Shown here: positions 17,089-26,249 of the stretch, piece by piece
How positions within the stretch are numbered: the stretch's first letter is position 1
Layout: each line of letters begins with the position of its first letter
NCBI GenBank assembly: GCA_020060765.1
Contig: JAGUZQ010000052.1
Span: forward strand, 48,563 to 112,562
Reading direction: 5' to 3'
From: Planctomycetota bacterium
Lineage (GTDB): Bacteria > Planctomycetota > SZUA-567
DNA length: 64,000 nt
Made by a program: the position numbers and the translations under genes
The notes under the pieces: generated by a model
Seen by the model: the letters and a program-made list of their open reading frames with translations, nothing else
Databases searched by the model: none
Told to the model about the DNA's origin: nothing

Positions 17089-17853
17089 TCAGTCGGAGGC
17101 CAGCAGAGCCGCGCCCAGCGCTCCCGTCAGACTGGGGCAGGGCAGAGGCGTCACCTCTTTCCCAAGCGCCTGTGCCAGCGCCCCGGCCATTCCCGCCACC
17201 CGCGCCACGCCGCCGGTGAAGACGACGGGAGCTTCGACATCGTTTCCCGCCAGTGTCGCCACCCGTCGGGCGATGGCGTCCAACACTCCGGCCACGATCG
17301 CCGAGGGAGCCGCGCCGCTGGCGAGCAGGCCGATGATTTCGCTTTCGGCAAAGACTACGCAGGTGCTGCTGATTTTTACCGGTTCCGTTCTCGCGTTGCA
17401 GAGGAGGTCGATCCGCGCCAGGCTGGTTTCCAGTTTCACCGCCACCGCTTCCAGAAACCGCCCCGTGCCAGCCGCGCAACGGTCATTCATCTTGAAGTCG
17501 GCGATCCTGCCGTCTTCTCCCAGGCGGATAACCTTGCTGTCCTGCCCGCCGATCTCGATAATGGTTTTCGCCGCCGGGAACAGATGCCGCGCGCCGCGCG
17601 CGTGACAGGTGATTTCCGTCACTTTCCGGTCGGCGGCGATGAGGTTGCGCGCATAGCCGGTGGCGACGGTCGCGCCGATTTCGGCGACGGAAATATTGTT
17701 GTCCTGCAAGACCGAGGCAAACAGGTCGCGCGCCTGTTTTGCCTGATCGATCCCCTGGTCGATTTCGCCCGAGGCGATCAGTTCCCGCGAATCGCCGTCT
17801 ATGACCACGACCTTGACCGCGCGGCTACCCGCGTCTATGCCTGCGTAAAACAT
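17089..17853 (-). CDS. BadF/HgdC-type ATPase, activator of 2-hydroxyacyl-CoA dehydratase-like enzymes
   Basis: 254 residues, the full length of single-domain activases. The ASKHA fold is clear: GIDAGSRAVKVVVID at the start, EIGGQDSK in the second phosphate loop and FTGGVARVAG near the end. The two cysteines that bridge the [4Fe-4S] cluster of the homodimer are present in NDRCAAGTGRF and STCVVFAESE. The family transfers an electron to a dehydratase or benzoyl-CoA reductase-type partner with ATP hydrolysis and is oxygen-sensitive. No such partner is encoded in this window. The same-strand cNMP/FHA gene starts 77 bases downstream. Confidence 0.9.
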   Translation of the reverse strand: MFYAGIDAGSRAVKVVVIDGDSRELIASGEIDQGIDQAKQARDLFASVLQDNNISVAEIGATVATGYARNLIAADRKVTEITCHARGARHLFPAAKTIIEIGGQDSKVIRLGEDGRIADFKMNDRCAAGTGRFLEAVAVKLETSLARIDLLCNARTEPVKISSTCVVFAESEIIGLLASGAAPSAIVAGVLDAIARRVATLAGNDVEAPVVFTGGVARVAGMAGALAQALGKEVTPLPCPSLTGALGAALLASD

Positions 17854-17956
17854 GAATACTCCGTCAATTAGTGGAGATTTTCTACTTTCAAAGCGCTGAT
17901 GTCAGTATATAATTTAATGACATGCCTGTACAAGCGGAAACGGAAATTTGGTAAGA

Positions 17957-17962
17957 TATAAT
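17957..17962 (+). promoter_or_regulatory. Candidate -10 box upstream of the PIG-L gene
   Basis: TATAAT lies 35 bases before the start codon at 17997. No good -35 hexamer is seen at 16-18 bases, so this is only a weak promoter call. Confidence 0.35.
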
Positions 17963-17996
17963 TGGCTGACGCAGGAAATTAGAGAAGGGAATCCAT

Positions 17997-18809
17997 ATGG
18001 CGAAAACGGAACGCAAGGTGGCGCTGGCGATCGGCTGTCACCCCGACGATATCGAGTTCATGATGGTGGGCACGCTGATTCTGCTGGGCGAGGCGGGTTA
18101 TGAGATGCACTACATGAATCTCGCCAACGGTTCCTGCGGCACGGCGGTCTATAACCGCGAGGACTGCATCCGCGTGCGCACCGCCGAGGCGAAAAACGCC
18201 TGCAAAATTATCGGCGCGAAATTCCACGCCCCGCTGATGGACGATATCGACGTCTATTACGAAGCGAAACGGCTGGCGAAGCTGGGCGCGGTGATGCGTC
18301 AGATCAACCCCACGCTCATGCTCCTGCCTAGCCCCCAGGATTACATGGAAGACCACATGAACACCGGCCGCCTGGCGGTAAGCGCCGCCTTCAACCGGCC
18401 GATGATAAATTTCAAGACTATCCCCCCAACCAAAGCGGTCGGCGGCAACCTGACGCTTTATCACGCGCTGCCTTACGGCCTGCGCGACGGCCTGCGCCAG
18501 AAAATCCGTCCGGGGCAGTATGTCGACGTGACAACCGTTATCAAGACCAAGCGCGAAATGCTGGCCTGCCACAAAAGCCAGAAGGAATGGCTCGATACCA
18601 GCCAGGGGCTGGACGCCTACCTTATCACGATGGAAAACATGTGCCGCGAGGTGGGGAAGATGTCGAAGAAATTCAAATACGCCGAAGGCTGGCGCCGCCA
18701 CAGCCACCTCGGTTTTTCCGAAACCGAAATCGATCCGCTCACCGCAGCGCTGGGTAAAAAGATCATCGTCGATGCCGCCTACGAGAAGGCGTTGAACGTG
18801 GCGAGGTAG
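17997..18809 (+). CDS. PIG-L/LmbE family zinc deacetylase
   Basis: 270 residues. The hallmark zinc motif HPDD (residues 15-18, in AIGCHPDDIEFMMVG) and a later second motif region (YMEDHMNTGRLA, giving the third zinc ligand His) identify a metal-dependent N-acetyl-sugar deacetylase. Related proteins act on GlcNAc-PI, GlcNAc-Ins or free GlcNAc derivatives. Downstream genes encode a TPR protein, a NagB-like protein and a PfkB kinase, so a role in breakdown of an amino sugar is a reasonable inference. GAGAAGGGA precedes the ATG. Length is normal for the family. Confidence 0.87.
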   Translation: MAKTERKVALAIGCHPDDIEFMMVGTLILLGEAGYEMHYMNLANGSCGTAVYNREDCIRVRTAEAKNACKIIGAKFHAPLMDDIDVYYEAKRLAKLGAVMRQINPTLMLLPSPQDYMEDHMNTGRLAVSAAFNRPMINFKTIPPTKAVGGNLTLYHALPYGLRDGLRQKIRPGQYVDVTTVIKTKREMLACHKSQKEWLDTSQGLDAYLITMENMCREVGKMSKKFKYAEGWRRHSHLGFSETEIDPLTAALGKKIIVDAAYEKALNVAR

Positions 18810-18819
18810 GGAGGGGAAG

Positions 18820-20895
18820 ATGTCGGGCTCGAATTTTGCGAAACGAATACTATTAACGGTGGTTTTTATTTTGGCCATCGATTTATGCGTGGGTGCCGCG
18901 GAGGAAGTCGATGCTTCCAACGCCGGATTGGGCGAGGACTTCTCCGCTGAAGTGACGACGCTCTTGGGGCAGGTGCAGGCCGGTGAAGGGTTGGAGCAGG
19001 TCGAGAAACGCCTGGGTGAAATAATCGGTGCATTGAACGCGCTTTGCACCGATTACAATTGCGCTTACATATGTTATCGCACCGACCGGGCGAAAGATGG
19101 GGTGCTGAAATATATTGACGGGAAAAGGCTGGTGCGCGTTTCCTGGTCTATGGCACAGGCTATGCACGCCAGGGCCATGGCCTTGGCTAAGATGGGCAGG
19201 CATAATGAGGCTTTTAAGCTCGCAGGTGAAATAGCAAAATATTTCGCCGTAAAAAATCATTATTTTCTGTTCAATACGCAAGCTGATATTCTTCGCATAC
19301 TGGGAAAATTTCGGGATGCAGCCAATGTGTACCAAACCGCTTTTGCCAATACTGAGGCATATCGCGAATTCCCCGAATATGACCTGTACTGGCCTGACTT
19401 GTCCGGGATCAGGTTGAGTCAGGCCGATTGTGAATTGAGCCTGGGGAATTTTTACGAAGCCGTTTCCATTCTGAGGGAAACCCAGAAATATTTTCCCCGG
19501 GAGGAAAAGTACCTGGCTCAATTGCATAGTCTGCTTAAGCAGTATTCACCCGCAATACGGGAAAAATTTTTCCCAGGGAAAACCGGTGAACAGGTTTATC
19601 AGGAATGCCTGCAAAGCTTTTTGGATGGGGAGCTTTATCCCTCGTATCAGCGATTGGAGTCCGCTACTCTGGCTTTCCCTGAGGAACAATCTATTTTGTT
19701 CTTTCACGGAGCGTTGAAGGTTTTTACCGGCGAGTTGGAATACGGATTGGCGCATTGGAAGGATTGCCTTAGATCGGGGGCGGAAAACCAATTCGGGAAA
19801 TGCGCGGCTTTGCTCGTTGAAATTTATGGAGAGGGGGATCACAGCAAGGAATACGAGGGATTTGTCGCTCTCGCCGACGCCCAAGGCGTGCCGGAGGTTT
19901 TTTCCCTGGTAGCGGTTGCGGCTGCCATAAAGCGCGGAGACTCCGATCGTGCGTTGCATTTCCTGCAGAAGGTCAAATCCTTTTTGAAAAAGCCCTCGGT
20001 CGATATGTATTATGTATTGGTGGATGATTTGCGAGAATTAGGTTTTTTCCGGGATGCGGCCGAACTCCAGTTTTTCATAATGGAACAGACGAAGCGTTGC
20101 GAGGACGCGAAATCCTACGCCGATCTTTTGTCCGATTGCGGTGACCACGCCAAGGCGCTCAAGTATTACGAACTTGCCGTCGCACGTTGTCGATTGCGTG
20201 AAGAACATATGCCGATGCATATCGACGGGTTGATCAAGTGTTGTATGAACTTGGGCAACCAGAACAAAGCCATCGAGATTATCAACAAGCTTGCGAAGGA
20301 TTTCCCGCCTGATTCCGAAAGCCGCAAGCGCATATTAATGGATAACTACCACAGGCTGGGCGCGTACGACAAGGCTTATGAAATCGCCTTCGATCTGGCC
20401 AGGGAAAGCAAGGACGAGCAGCGTTGGTTCCATGCCGGGTATCTGGCAAAAAAGGCGGGCAAGCTTGAGGAAGCCGCGCGCTGCCAGGAAGGCGCTTGCC
20501 GGGTGAAACCCAGCGACAGCAATTTTCTCGGCACCGCTCTCGCTTATCACAAGGCTGGCAATTTAGAAAAGTTTTACGAAATCAACAAGGAAGCGGTTTA
20601 TAAGTACAAATACAATAAATGGGTAAACCGGTTCAACCTCGCTTGCGGCGCGGCTCTCACCAACCGGGGCGATGAGGCGATGACGGAGCTTAAGGCGCTT
20701 GACGAATCCAAGCAATTGAAGAAAAACTTGCTCAACGACAAGGATTTGGAGAGTCTGCGGGTTCGTCCAGATTTCACCGAGCTGTGCGGAAAATACGGTG
20801 TCGCGATTGCGGCGCCGGCAAACGTCGCTCCCGGCGTCGAACCGGGAAAAAATAAGGATGACCCCGACGCTAAAAAAGATACCGATGTTTTCTGA
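18820..20895 (+). CDS. Secreted TPR-repeat protein
   Basis: 691 residues with a signal peptide (FAKRILLTVVFILAIDLCVGA, mature protein from about residue 27). The rest is helical and contains many tetratricopeptide-like pairs, for example RAMALAKMGRHNEAFKLAGE, ADILRILGKFRDAANVYQTA and YADLLSDCGDHAKALKYYEL. The final 25 residues are charged and low complexity. No catalytic motif is evident. It is probably a periplasmic scaffold. It starts 11 bases after the PIG-L stop with GGGAGGGGA upstream, so it is co-expressed, but a link to amino-sugar metabolism is not shown. Base composition is somewhat more AT-rich than in its neighbours. Confidence 0.8.
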   Translation: MSGSNFAKRILLTVVFILAIDLCVGAAEEVDASNAGLGEDFSAEVTTLLGQVQAGEGLEQVEKRLGEIIGALNALCTDYNCAYICYRTDRAKDGVLKYIDGKRLVRVSWSMAQAMHARAMALAKMGRHNEAFKLAGEIAKYFAVKNHYFLFNTQADILRILGKFRDAANVYQTAFANTEAYREFPEYDLYWPDLSGIRLSQADCELSLGNFYEAVSILRETQKYFPREEKYLAQLHSLLKQYSPAIREKFFPGKTGEQVYQECLQSFLDGELYPSYQRLESATLAFPEEQSILFFHGALKVFTGELEYGLAHWKDCLRSGAENQFGKCAALLVEIYGEGDHSKEYEGFVALADAQGVPEVFSLVAVAAAIKRGDSDRALHFLQKVKSFLKKPSVDMYYVLVDDLRELGFFRDAAELQFFIMEQTKRCEDAKSYADLLSDCGDHAKALKYYELAVARCRLREEHMPMHIDGLIKCCMNLGNQNKAIEIINKLAKDFPPDSESRKRILMDNYHRLGAYDKAYEIAFDLARESKDEQRWFHAGYLAKKAGKLEEAARCQEGACRVKPSDSNFLGTALAYHKAGNLEKFYEINKEAVYKYKYNKWVNRFNLACGAALTNRGDEAMTELKALDESKQLKKNLLNDKDLESLRVRPDFTELCGKYGVAIAAPANVAPGVEPGKNKDDPDAKKDTDVF

Positions 20896-20989
20896 GGTCG
20901 GATTTTTTTGGTGCGGAGTAGGATTTCAGTTATTTCGAGTAGGCTTGTTATAGTTATATCGTCATGTTTATTTGAATCAGGAGAAAACC

Positions 20990-21922
20990 ATGCCAAGAGC
21001 ACGCAGTATCGTCGCCCCCGATTGGTGGGACTACACCACTCTCGACAAAAAACTGGTTGAGGATGTGGCGAAACTTACAGTCAAGGACATGCAGCAGCTT
21101 TCCCGTCCCGGCTTCGAGGTGCGGATGTACGACACGCTCGAAAGTTTCTATCTCGCCGAAGCGCTGGAATATATCGAAGCCTGGCAGCAGGCCACCGCTA
21201 ATGAGCCCTGCGGCATCTGCGGCCCCATCGGCCCCACCGAGCAGCTTCCCCTCGTGGCGCTGCTGGTGAATTCGCTCAATCTCAACCTGAAACACGCGCA
21301 TTTCTGGGGCATGGACGAATGGTGCATCAACGGCAAGGAAGCTCCCGCCACCCACGACCTGTCTTTTGAAAAAGCCGACCGGGATATGTGCTTCAATAAA
21401 ATCAGACCGGAACTGATGATGCCTGAGTCGAACCTGCATTTCCCCAAGGCCGACAAACTGGCCGAGTACACCGCCAGCTACGACAAGATCAAGTGCAAGG
21501 TTATTCAGGGCGGGCAGGGCGAGACCAAGCACTGGGCGTTTAATGACCCCCTTCCGCGCGAGGGAAAATATATCGACGAGCCGATGCCGCCGAAGGAATA
21601 TCTGAAGCTTCCCGCGCGCCGCGTCAAGCTCCATCCCATGACCCTGATCCAGAACGCGCGCACCAGCGGCGGGGGCAAGGTGTCGGAAGTGCCGACCGAA
21701 GCCTTCACCGTCGGCCCGGTCGAAACCTGGAAAGCCGAGCGCGTTTCCATCTGGCAGGCGGGGTGCCACGACAACGCTTTCGGGATGCGCTTGACCGCGT
21801 TCATGATTGCGAAAAAGATTCCCGACAGTTCCGTGCCGATGAGCCTGCTGGCGCTGCACGACAACGTCCGCTTCAGCTACTACCGCCCCGGCATCGGCAC
21901 CTGCGAAGCCGAAATGCATTGA
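20990..21922 (+). CDS. NagB-like glucosamine-6-phosphate deaminase/isomerase family protein
   Basis: 310 residues from the ATG at 20990 (CAGGAG 7 bases before); a start 18 bases upstream is possible but has no such site. The NagB fold is recognised by the [12 protein letters not shown] phosphate-loop region, [10 protein letters not shown] (the GMDE motif with the catalytic Asp in NagB) and the C-terminal [15 protein letters not shown]. The loop sequence differs from canonical PTGSTP, so the substrate may not be GlcN6P itself. It lies between the PIG-L/TPR genes and a PfkB kinase, which suggests handling of a deacetylated amino-sugar phosphate. Confidence 0.8.
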   Translation: MPRARSIVAPDWWDYTTLDKKLVEDVAKLTVKDMQQLSRPGFEVRMYDTLESFYLAEALEYIEAWQQATANEPCGICGPIGPTEQLPLVALLVNSLNLNLKHAHFWGMDEWCINGKEAPATHDLSFEKADRDMCFNKIRPELMMPESNLHFPKADKLAEYTASYDKIKCKVIQGGQGETKHWAFNDPLPREGKYIDEPMPPKEYLKLPARRVKLHPMTLIQNARTSGGGKVSEVPTEAFTVGPVETWKAERVSIWQAGCHDNAFGMRLTAFMIAKKIPDSSVPMSLLALHDNVRFSYYRPGIGTCEAEMH

Positions 21923-21973
21923 TGCGAGTTGTTCGAAAACGCATTGAGACGTTCCAAGATAACTGATACAATG

Positions 21974-22006
21974 AGGCGCGGTGCGAATATGCGCCGCGCT
22001 TTTTTA
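21974..22006 (+). terminator. Probable intrinsic terminator after the NagB-like gene
   Basis: GCGCGGTGC and GCGCCGCGC pair (with one mismatch) around AATAT and are followed by six T. It lies between the NagB-like gene and the kinase gene, so the kinase may also need its own promoter. Confidence 0.7.
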
Positions 22007-22023
22007 ATCTGCGGGAGAATCCG

Positions 22024-23148
22024 ATGGGTGCAAACAAAGCCGAAGTAATCGCCGCTGGGCATATCTGCCTGGACGTGATTCCGACTTTCCGGCAGGGCGG
22101 GAGTTTGACGGAAATCCTGCAGCCGGGGAAACTGATCGAAGTAGGCGCAGCGGTCGCCGCCACCGGCGGGCCGGTCAGCAACACCGGCCTCACGCTCAAG
22201 CGGCTGGGGTTCGATGTGGCGCTGATGGGCAAGGTGGGCGACGACGTCTTCGGCAATGCGATTATCGAGATCGTGAAAAGTTACGGCGCGGAAATGGCTG
22301 CGGGTATGATTGTTGCGCCGGGCGAAAACTCGTCCTATACTGTGGTCATCAACGTGCCTGGCGTCGACAGGATTTTCCTGCATTGCCCCGGCGCCAACGA
22401 TACTTTTACCGCCGCCGATGTGAATTACGATTCCTTGCAGGGCGCGCGCCTGTTCCATTTCGGCTATCCGCCGCTGATGAAAAAAATGTACGAGGATGGC
22501 GGCGTCTCCTGCACCGAGATGTTTGCGAAAGTCAAGGCGCGGGGCTTGACGACTTCGCTGGACATGGCTTATCCCGACCCCAATTCCACCGCAGGAAAAG
22601 TGGATTGGGTTTCGTGGCTGAAAAAAGTCCTGCCGCATGTCGACGTGTTTCTTCCCAGCATTGAGGAAATCCTGTTCATGCTCGACCGCGCGAAATTCGA
22701 TTCCCTTTCCGCCCGGGCGACGGACAGGAACATAATTCCACTGATCGACAATGGCCTTTTGCGGGAATTGTCTGAACGGATGCTGGCTATGGGCGCGGCG
22801 GTGGTGGTGATAAAACTGGGTGAACGCGGACTGTATCTTCGCACGTCTGGCGACGCAAGCCGTCTGGAAAAGATGGGTGCCTGCGCGCCGCAGGACTCGG
22901 TTGCTTTTGCCGGACACGAAATATTTTCCCGTTGTTTCAAGGCGAATCTGGTCGGCACCACCGGCTCGGGAGACGCGACTATCGCGGGGGCTTTGGGCGC
23001 ACTGCTGAAAGGCCTGGGCCCGGAGGAAATCGCCACCTACGCCACCGCCGTGGGCGGGTGCAGTGTTGAACGCGCCGAAGCCGCCACCGGCGTACCGCAC
23101 TGGAACAGAGTCGAGGAACGCATCCAGGCGGGGTGGGAAAGACTTTGA
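22024..23148 (+). CDS. PfkB-family carbohydrate kinase
   Basis: 374 residues. The ribokinase fold is shown by the N-terminal AAGHICLDVIPTF, the GGPVSNTGLTLKRLG substrate-lid region (PfkB signature 1) and VGTTGSGDATIAG near the C-terminus (signature 2, with the catalytic Asp in GSGD instead of the usual GAGD). The longer middle part (about 180-250) is typical of kinases with larger substrates. In context it probably phosphorylates a sugar released or modified by the PIG-L/NagB-like pair. Its stop overlaps the next gene in TTGA. Confidence 0.85.
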   Translation: MGANKAEVIAAGHICLDVIPTFRQGGSLTEILQPGKLIEVGAAVAATGGPVSNTGLTLKRLGFDVALMGKVGDDVFGNAIIEIVKSYGAEMAAGMIVAPGENSSYTVVINVPGVDRIFLHCPGANDTFTAADVNYDSLQGARLFHFGYPPLMKKMYEDGGVSCTEMFAKVKARGLTTSLDMAYPDPNSTAGKVDWVSWLKKVLPHVDVFLPSIEEILFMLDRAKFDSLSARATDRNIIPLIDNGLLRELSERMLAMGAAVVVIKLGERGLYLRTSGDASRLEKMGACAPQDSVAFAGHEIFSRCFKANLVGTTGSGDATIAGALGALLKGLGPEEIATYATAVGGCSVERAEAATGVPHWNRVEERIQAGWERL

Positions 23149-23864
23149 CTATCGATATCTATCTGGCCTGCCCCGAAGAGATAACAGATTCTGCTTTGCT
23201 CGCGCTTTATGAAAATTTGTTGAGTGCGGACGAAGTAGCGCGGATGAAGAGGTTCCGGTTTCCCCAACATCGCCAGCAGCATCTGGTCACGCGTGCGCTG
23301 GCGCGGGCGGTGCTGTCGCAATATGCCGACGTGCCGCCGGAATGCTGGGTTTTTACGCAGAACGAATACGGCCGCCCGGAAGTGGCCGGGCCGGTTGTGC
23401 CGGAGGTGAAGTTCAATCTTACCCATACCGACGGCCTGGTTGCCTGCGCGGTCGGAAAGGCGGAACAGATCGGCATCGACGCGGAAAACCTTGACCGCAG
23501 GCTGGCGCAGGGCGAATTGCTGGAACTGGCGGAACGCTATTTCGCGCCGTCCGAATGCGCGGCGTTACGCAAGCTGCCTGCCGAAAAAAGGCGTGAACGT
23601 TTCTTCGCTTACTGGACGCTGAAGGAAAGCTACATCAAGGCGCGGGGTCGCGGAATTTCTCTGCCGCTGGGCAAATTCGCCTTCGACCTCGACTCGGGCG
23701 ACAGCATCGGAATTTCCATCGAGCCGGAACTGGACGACACTCCGGCAGGCTGGCATTTTTCACGCTGGCAGGAAGGCGAGGCGCACCGCCTCGCCCTCGC
23801 CGTTCATCATCCGGGCGGAGAAATGAAAATCGACAAGCGCTGGTTCACGCCGCTTATTTCATGA
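23145..23864 (+). CDS. 4'-phosphopantetheinyl transferase, Sfp type
   Basis: About 239 residues if translation starts at TTG 23145, which overlaps the kinase stop in TTGA and has GGGTGGGA 7 bases upstream; a GTG at 23133 is the alternative. The signature residues are present: IGIDAENL (Mg2+-binding Asp and Glu) and RFFAYWTLKESYIKARG (the W-x2-K-E-x3-K motif). It transfers phosphopantetheine from CoA onto carrier proteins. The larger Sfp type usually serves polyketide, nonribosomal peptide or broad carrier proteins, but no such megasynthase is in the window. It converges on the thioredoxin gene with an 11-base overlap. Confidence 0.9.
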   Translation: MTIDIYLACPEEITDSALLALYENLLSADEVARMKRFRFPQHRQQHLVTRALARAVLSQYADVPPECWVFTQNEYGRPEVAGPVVPEVKFNLTHTDGLVACAVGKAEQIGIDAENLDRRLAQGELLELAERYFAPSECAALRKLPAEKRRERFFAYWTLKESYIKARGRGISLPLGKFAFDLDSGDSIGISIEPELDDTPAGWHFSRWQEGEAHRLALAVHHPGGEMKIDKRWFTPLIS

Positions 23865-24387
23865 ACTTTTCCAGTTCGGCGATAAACGCTTGCGCGCCAC
23901 CGGGGACGTAGCCGGTCACGCCCAGTTTTTTTCCGTCGGCATCGACCAGCACGATAGTCGGGAAGCCTTGGATGCCGAAATCCTTCGCCAGCGCCGCGTT
24001 CTGTTTTTTCGTTTCTTCCGGCTGTTCCTTGGTGCGGGGAAAATCCACCATCAGCAGCACCAGCTTTTCCCCCGCGTATTTCTTAAATGCGTCGGTGCCG
24101 GTCGCCTCGTCGTGCAGCTTGATGCACCAGCCGCACCAATCGCTGCCGGAAAAATCCAGCATGACTGGCCGTCCGAGTTTTTTGGCCAGCGCCTTGGCCG
24201 CGCCGTAATCCTCCAGCCATTCTCCCTGGTATTCTCCGCTGGAAACGAGAGCCTGGGCGTCGGTTGCCGGGACAGTCTCGATAGTCGGCGCGTCAACCCG
24301 CGCGGAGTTGCCCGACAGATAGACCATCAGAAAAATTCCGGTCGCGATCAAAAAAAGCAGCGCGCCATGATATTTGCAATTGCACAT
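23854..24387 (-). CDS. Membrane-anchored thioredoxin-fold protein (CGWC)
   Basis: 177 residues. An N-terminal hydrophobic anchor or signal (about 9-27) is followed by a spacer and a thioredoxin-like domain with PVMLDFSGSDWCGWCIKL. The active site is CGWC instead of CGPC, common in the Thioredoxin_7/DUF255-like group. The cis-Pro is present in GFPTIVLVD. It should act in the periplasm, reduced by DsbD, whose gene precedes it by 20 bases on the same strand. The third gene of the operon codes for a YHS-rhodanese protein, suggesting thiol or metal maintenance in the envelope. GGAGGAG precedes the ATG. Confidence 0.88.
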   Translation of the reverse strand: MCNCKYHGALLFLIATGIFLMVYLSGNSARVDAPTIETVPATDAQALVSSGEYQGEWLEDYGAAKALAKKLGRPVMLDFSGSDWCGWCIKLHDEATGTDAFKKYAGEKLVLLMVDFPRTKEQPEETKKQNAALAKDFGIQGFPTIVLVDADGKKLGVTGYVPGGAQAFIAELEKFMK

Positions 24388-24407
24388 ATATGCTCCTCCT
24401 CATGCCA

Positions 24408-26222
24408 CTATTGTTTGCCCTCAGGCAGCTTGTTCAGAATTTCCTCAATGTCGGAACGCGACACCAGGTCGGGACGCACGTAGGGGTGCAGGGAATCGTC
24501 CGCCGGGAAAACCGCCAGATACGGCACCGCCTGTCCGCCGAGTCTGGCGCGGAGGTTATGCAGCATCTCCGTCCGCGCGCTGCGATGAGTCATGTCGGCG
24601 CGCAACACCGCCACGTTTTTCCGTTTCAATAACGCGACCACGCCGTCGGATTCGTACACCAGTTTTTTATTCAGCTTGCAGTTGGAGCACCATTGCGCCT
24701 CGAATTCTAGAAACACGTTATGTCCCGACGCCAGCAATTCCTTGAATTTCTCCGGTTCGAATTCCTCGTAAGGATTATTCCGTCCCTCGCTTCCGTTCAG
24801 AAAATCCGGCACGTTGCGGAACGAAATCTGCGCGCCCAGCAGCAACAGCGCCAGCGCGACCGCCGCGACCGTTACTCTGCCGTTGCCATATCTTCCCCAC
24901 ACCCACGCCGCGAGTCCTACGAACAGCAGGAACAGGTTGGTGAACAGCAGCAGATCCTGGCGCAGGCTCATCATCAGGTACAGCACCATGAAAATCATCA
25001 CAAAGCCCATCGCCTGCTTGAATGTAACCATCCACTCGCCGGGCTTGGGAATGAGTTTGCGCAGTACCGGAAACAGCGGCAGCAGAACGTACGGCATCGC
25101 CATGCCGATTCCCAGCAGAGTGAAAACGGCAAACAGTGTTGGCGCTCCCTGTTTCAGCGTCCACGCTAAAGTACCTCCCAGTAGTGGCCCACTGCACGGG
25201 GTCGCCAACACCGTCGCCAGTGCGCCCTTCAGGAATGCACCGCCCAATCCCTCGCGTTTCTGGCCGCTGGCCGCGAGTTGGTTCAGAGTCGCAGGCACGC
25301 CGAATTCATAGACCCCGAACAGGCTGAGAGCGAAGGCAAACAGCGCCGCAATCAGGATGATCATGAATTCGGAACTCTGGAACTGTTCGCCCCAGGTCAG
25401 GCCAAAAAATATCGTCAGTCCCGCCAGCACCCAGTAAACCGCCAGCATCCCACCGCCGAAAGCGAGGCCGTGCAACAGGATTCTGCCTTTGCTTTCTCCC
25501 GCCTGCGCGGCCAGGCTCATCACTTTCAGCATCACCACCGGCAGCACGCACGGCATCAGGTTCATCAGCAGTCCAGCCAGAAACGCCACCGCCAGCCACA
25601 GCAAAAATCCGCGCGTCGCCGACGCTTCCGCGCGCGGCTGAAAATCGGGAAAGGCTACGGCGGTGTAATCGGATTCGGCTTTTGCCGGTTGAGTCGTCAA
25701 GGCTTGGTTGATTTCAGGCGTAGTTTCAGGGTTTAGCTTATCCGGGAAATTCGCGAAAAGCGCATCGTCTCCCCGCCCCGGAGAATCGAGCAGAAACTCG
25801 AACTGCACGCAAGCGCCTGCGTCGGAACAGGTCTGTCCCGTCACTTTCGCCGTAACCGGTTTCAAGTCCTCGCCCGGAGGCAAAACACCTTGGGCGTAAA
25901 GCAGGATGGTGCCGGAATGGGAATTGATCCAGGTGCCGAGGCCGTATTGCTCCAGCCGGTGCGGAGGAGGGAAGACAACCTTGCTCCAGGAAAGGTTTTC
26001 CGGTTGGAGAGAAACAACCGTCGGCAACCCGATAGCGTCCGGGTTGCCGAGGTCGTCGTGATAGAGGTGCCAGCCGGGTTTGACCGCCAGTCTCAGAACC
26101 GCCTTGACTTGCGACCCTTGCGCGCGCACAAACAGTTCGGAAGACACGCCGTCGCTTTCCGCAGCGGAAATTACGGCAGGCAAAAAGGCGATCAGGACAG
26201 TAAACGCAATAGAGAGTTTCAT
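24408..26222 (-). CDS. dsbD: Thiol:disulfide interchange protein DsbD
   Basis: 604 residues with the three-part DsbD structure. The signal peptide is followed by a periplasmic immunoglobulin-like alpha domain (about 22-165, with GQTCSDAGACVQF holding the cysteine pair). Eight hydrophobic segments (about 200-455) follow, with redox cysteines in NLMPCVLPVVMLK and LATPCSGPLLGG. The C-terminal thioredoxin-like gamma domain has FLEFEAQWCSNCKL. It moves electrons from cytoplasmic thioredoxin to the periplasm. The gene order rhodanese-dsbD-thioredoxin on one strand indicates an operon. All three cysteine pairs are intact, so it should be functional. Confidence 0.94.
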   Translation of the reverse strand: MKLSIAFTVLIAFLPAVISAAESDGVSSELFVRAQGSQVKAVLRLAVKPGWHLYHDDLGNPDAIGLPTVVSLQPENLSWSKVVFPPPHRLEQYGLGTWINSHSGTILLYAQGVLPPGEDLKPVTAKVTGQTCSDAGACVQFEFLLDSPGRGDDALFANFPDKLNPETTPEINQALTTQPAKAESDYTAVAFPDFQPRAEASATRGFLLWLAVAFLAGLLMNLMPCVLPVVMLKVMSLAAQAGESKGRILLHGLAFGGGMLAVYWVLAGLTIFFGLTWGEQFQSSEFMIILIAALFAFALSLFGVYEFGVPATLNQLAASGQKREGLGGAFLKGALATVLATPCSGPLLGGTLAWTLKQGAPTLFAVFTLLGIGMAMPYVLLPLFPVLRKLIPKPGEWMVTFKQAMGFVMIFMVLYLMMSLRQDLLLFTNLFLLFVGLAAWVWGRYGNGRVTVAAVALALLLLGAQISFRNVPDFLNGSEGRNNPYEEFEPEKFKELLASGHNVFLEFEAQWCSNCKLNKKLVYESDGVVALLKRKNVAVLRADMTHRSARTEMLHNLRARLGGQAVPYLAVFPADDSLHPYVRPDLVSRSDIEEILNKLPEGKQ

Positions 26223-26249
26223 GTTATCCCTTCCTGATCATCCCTGCAA

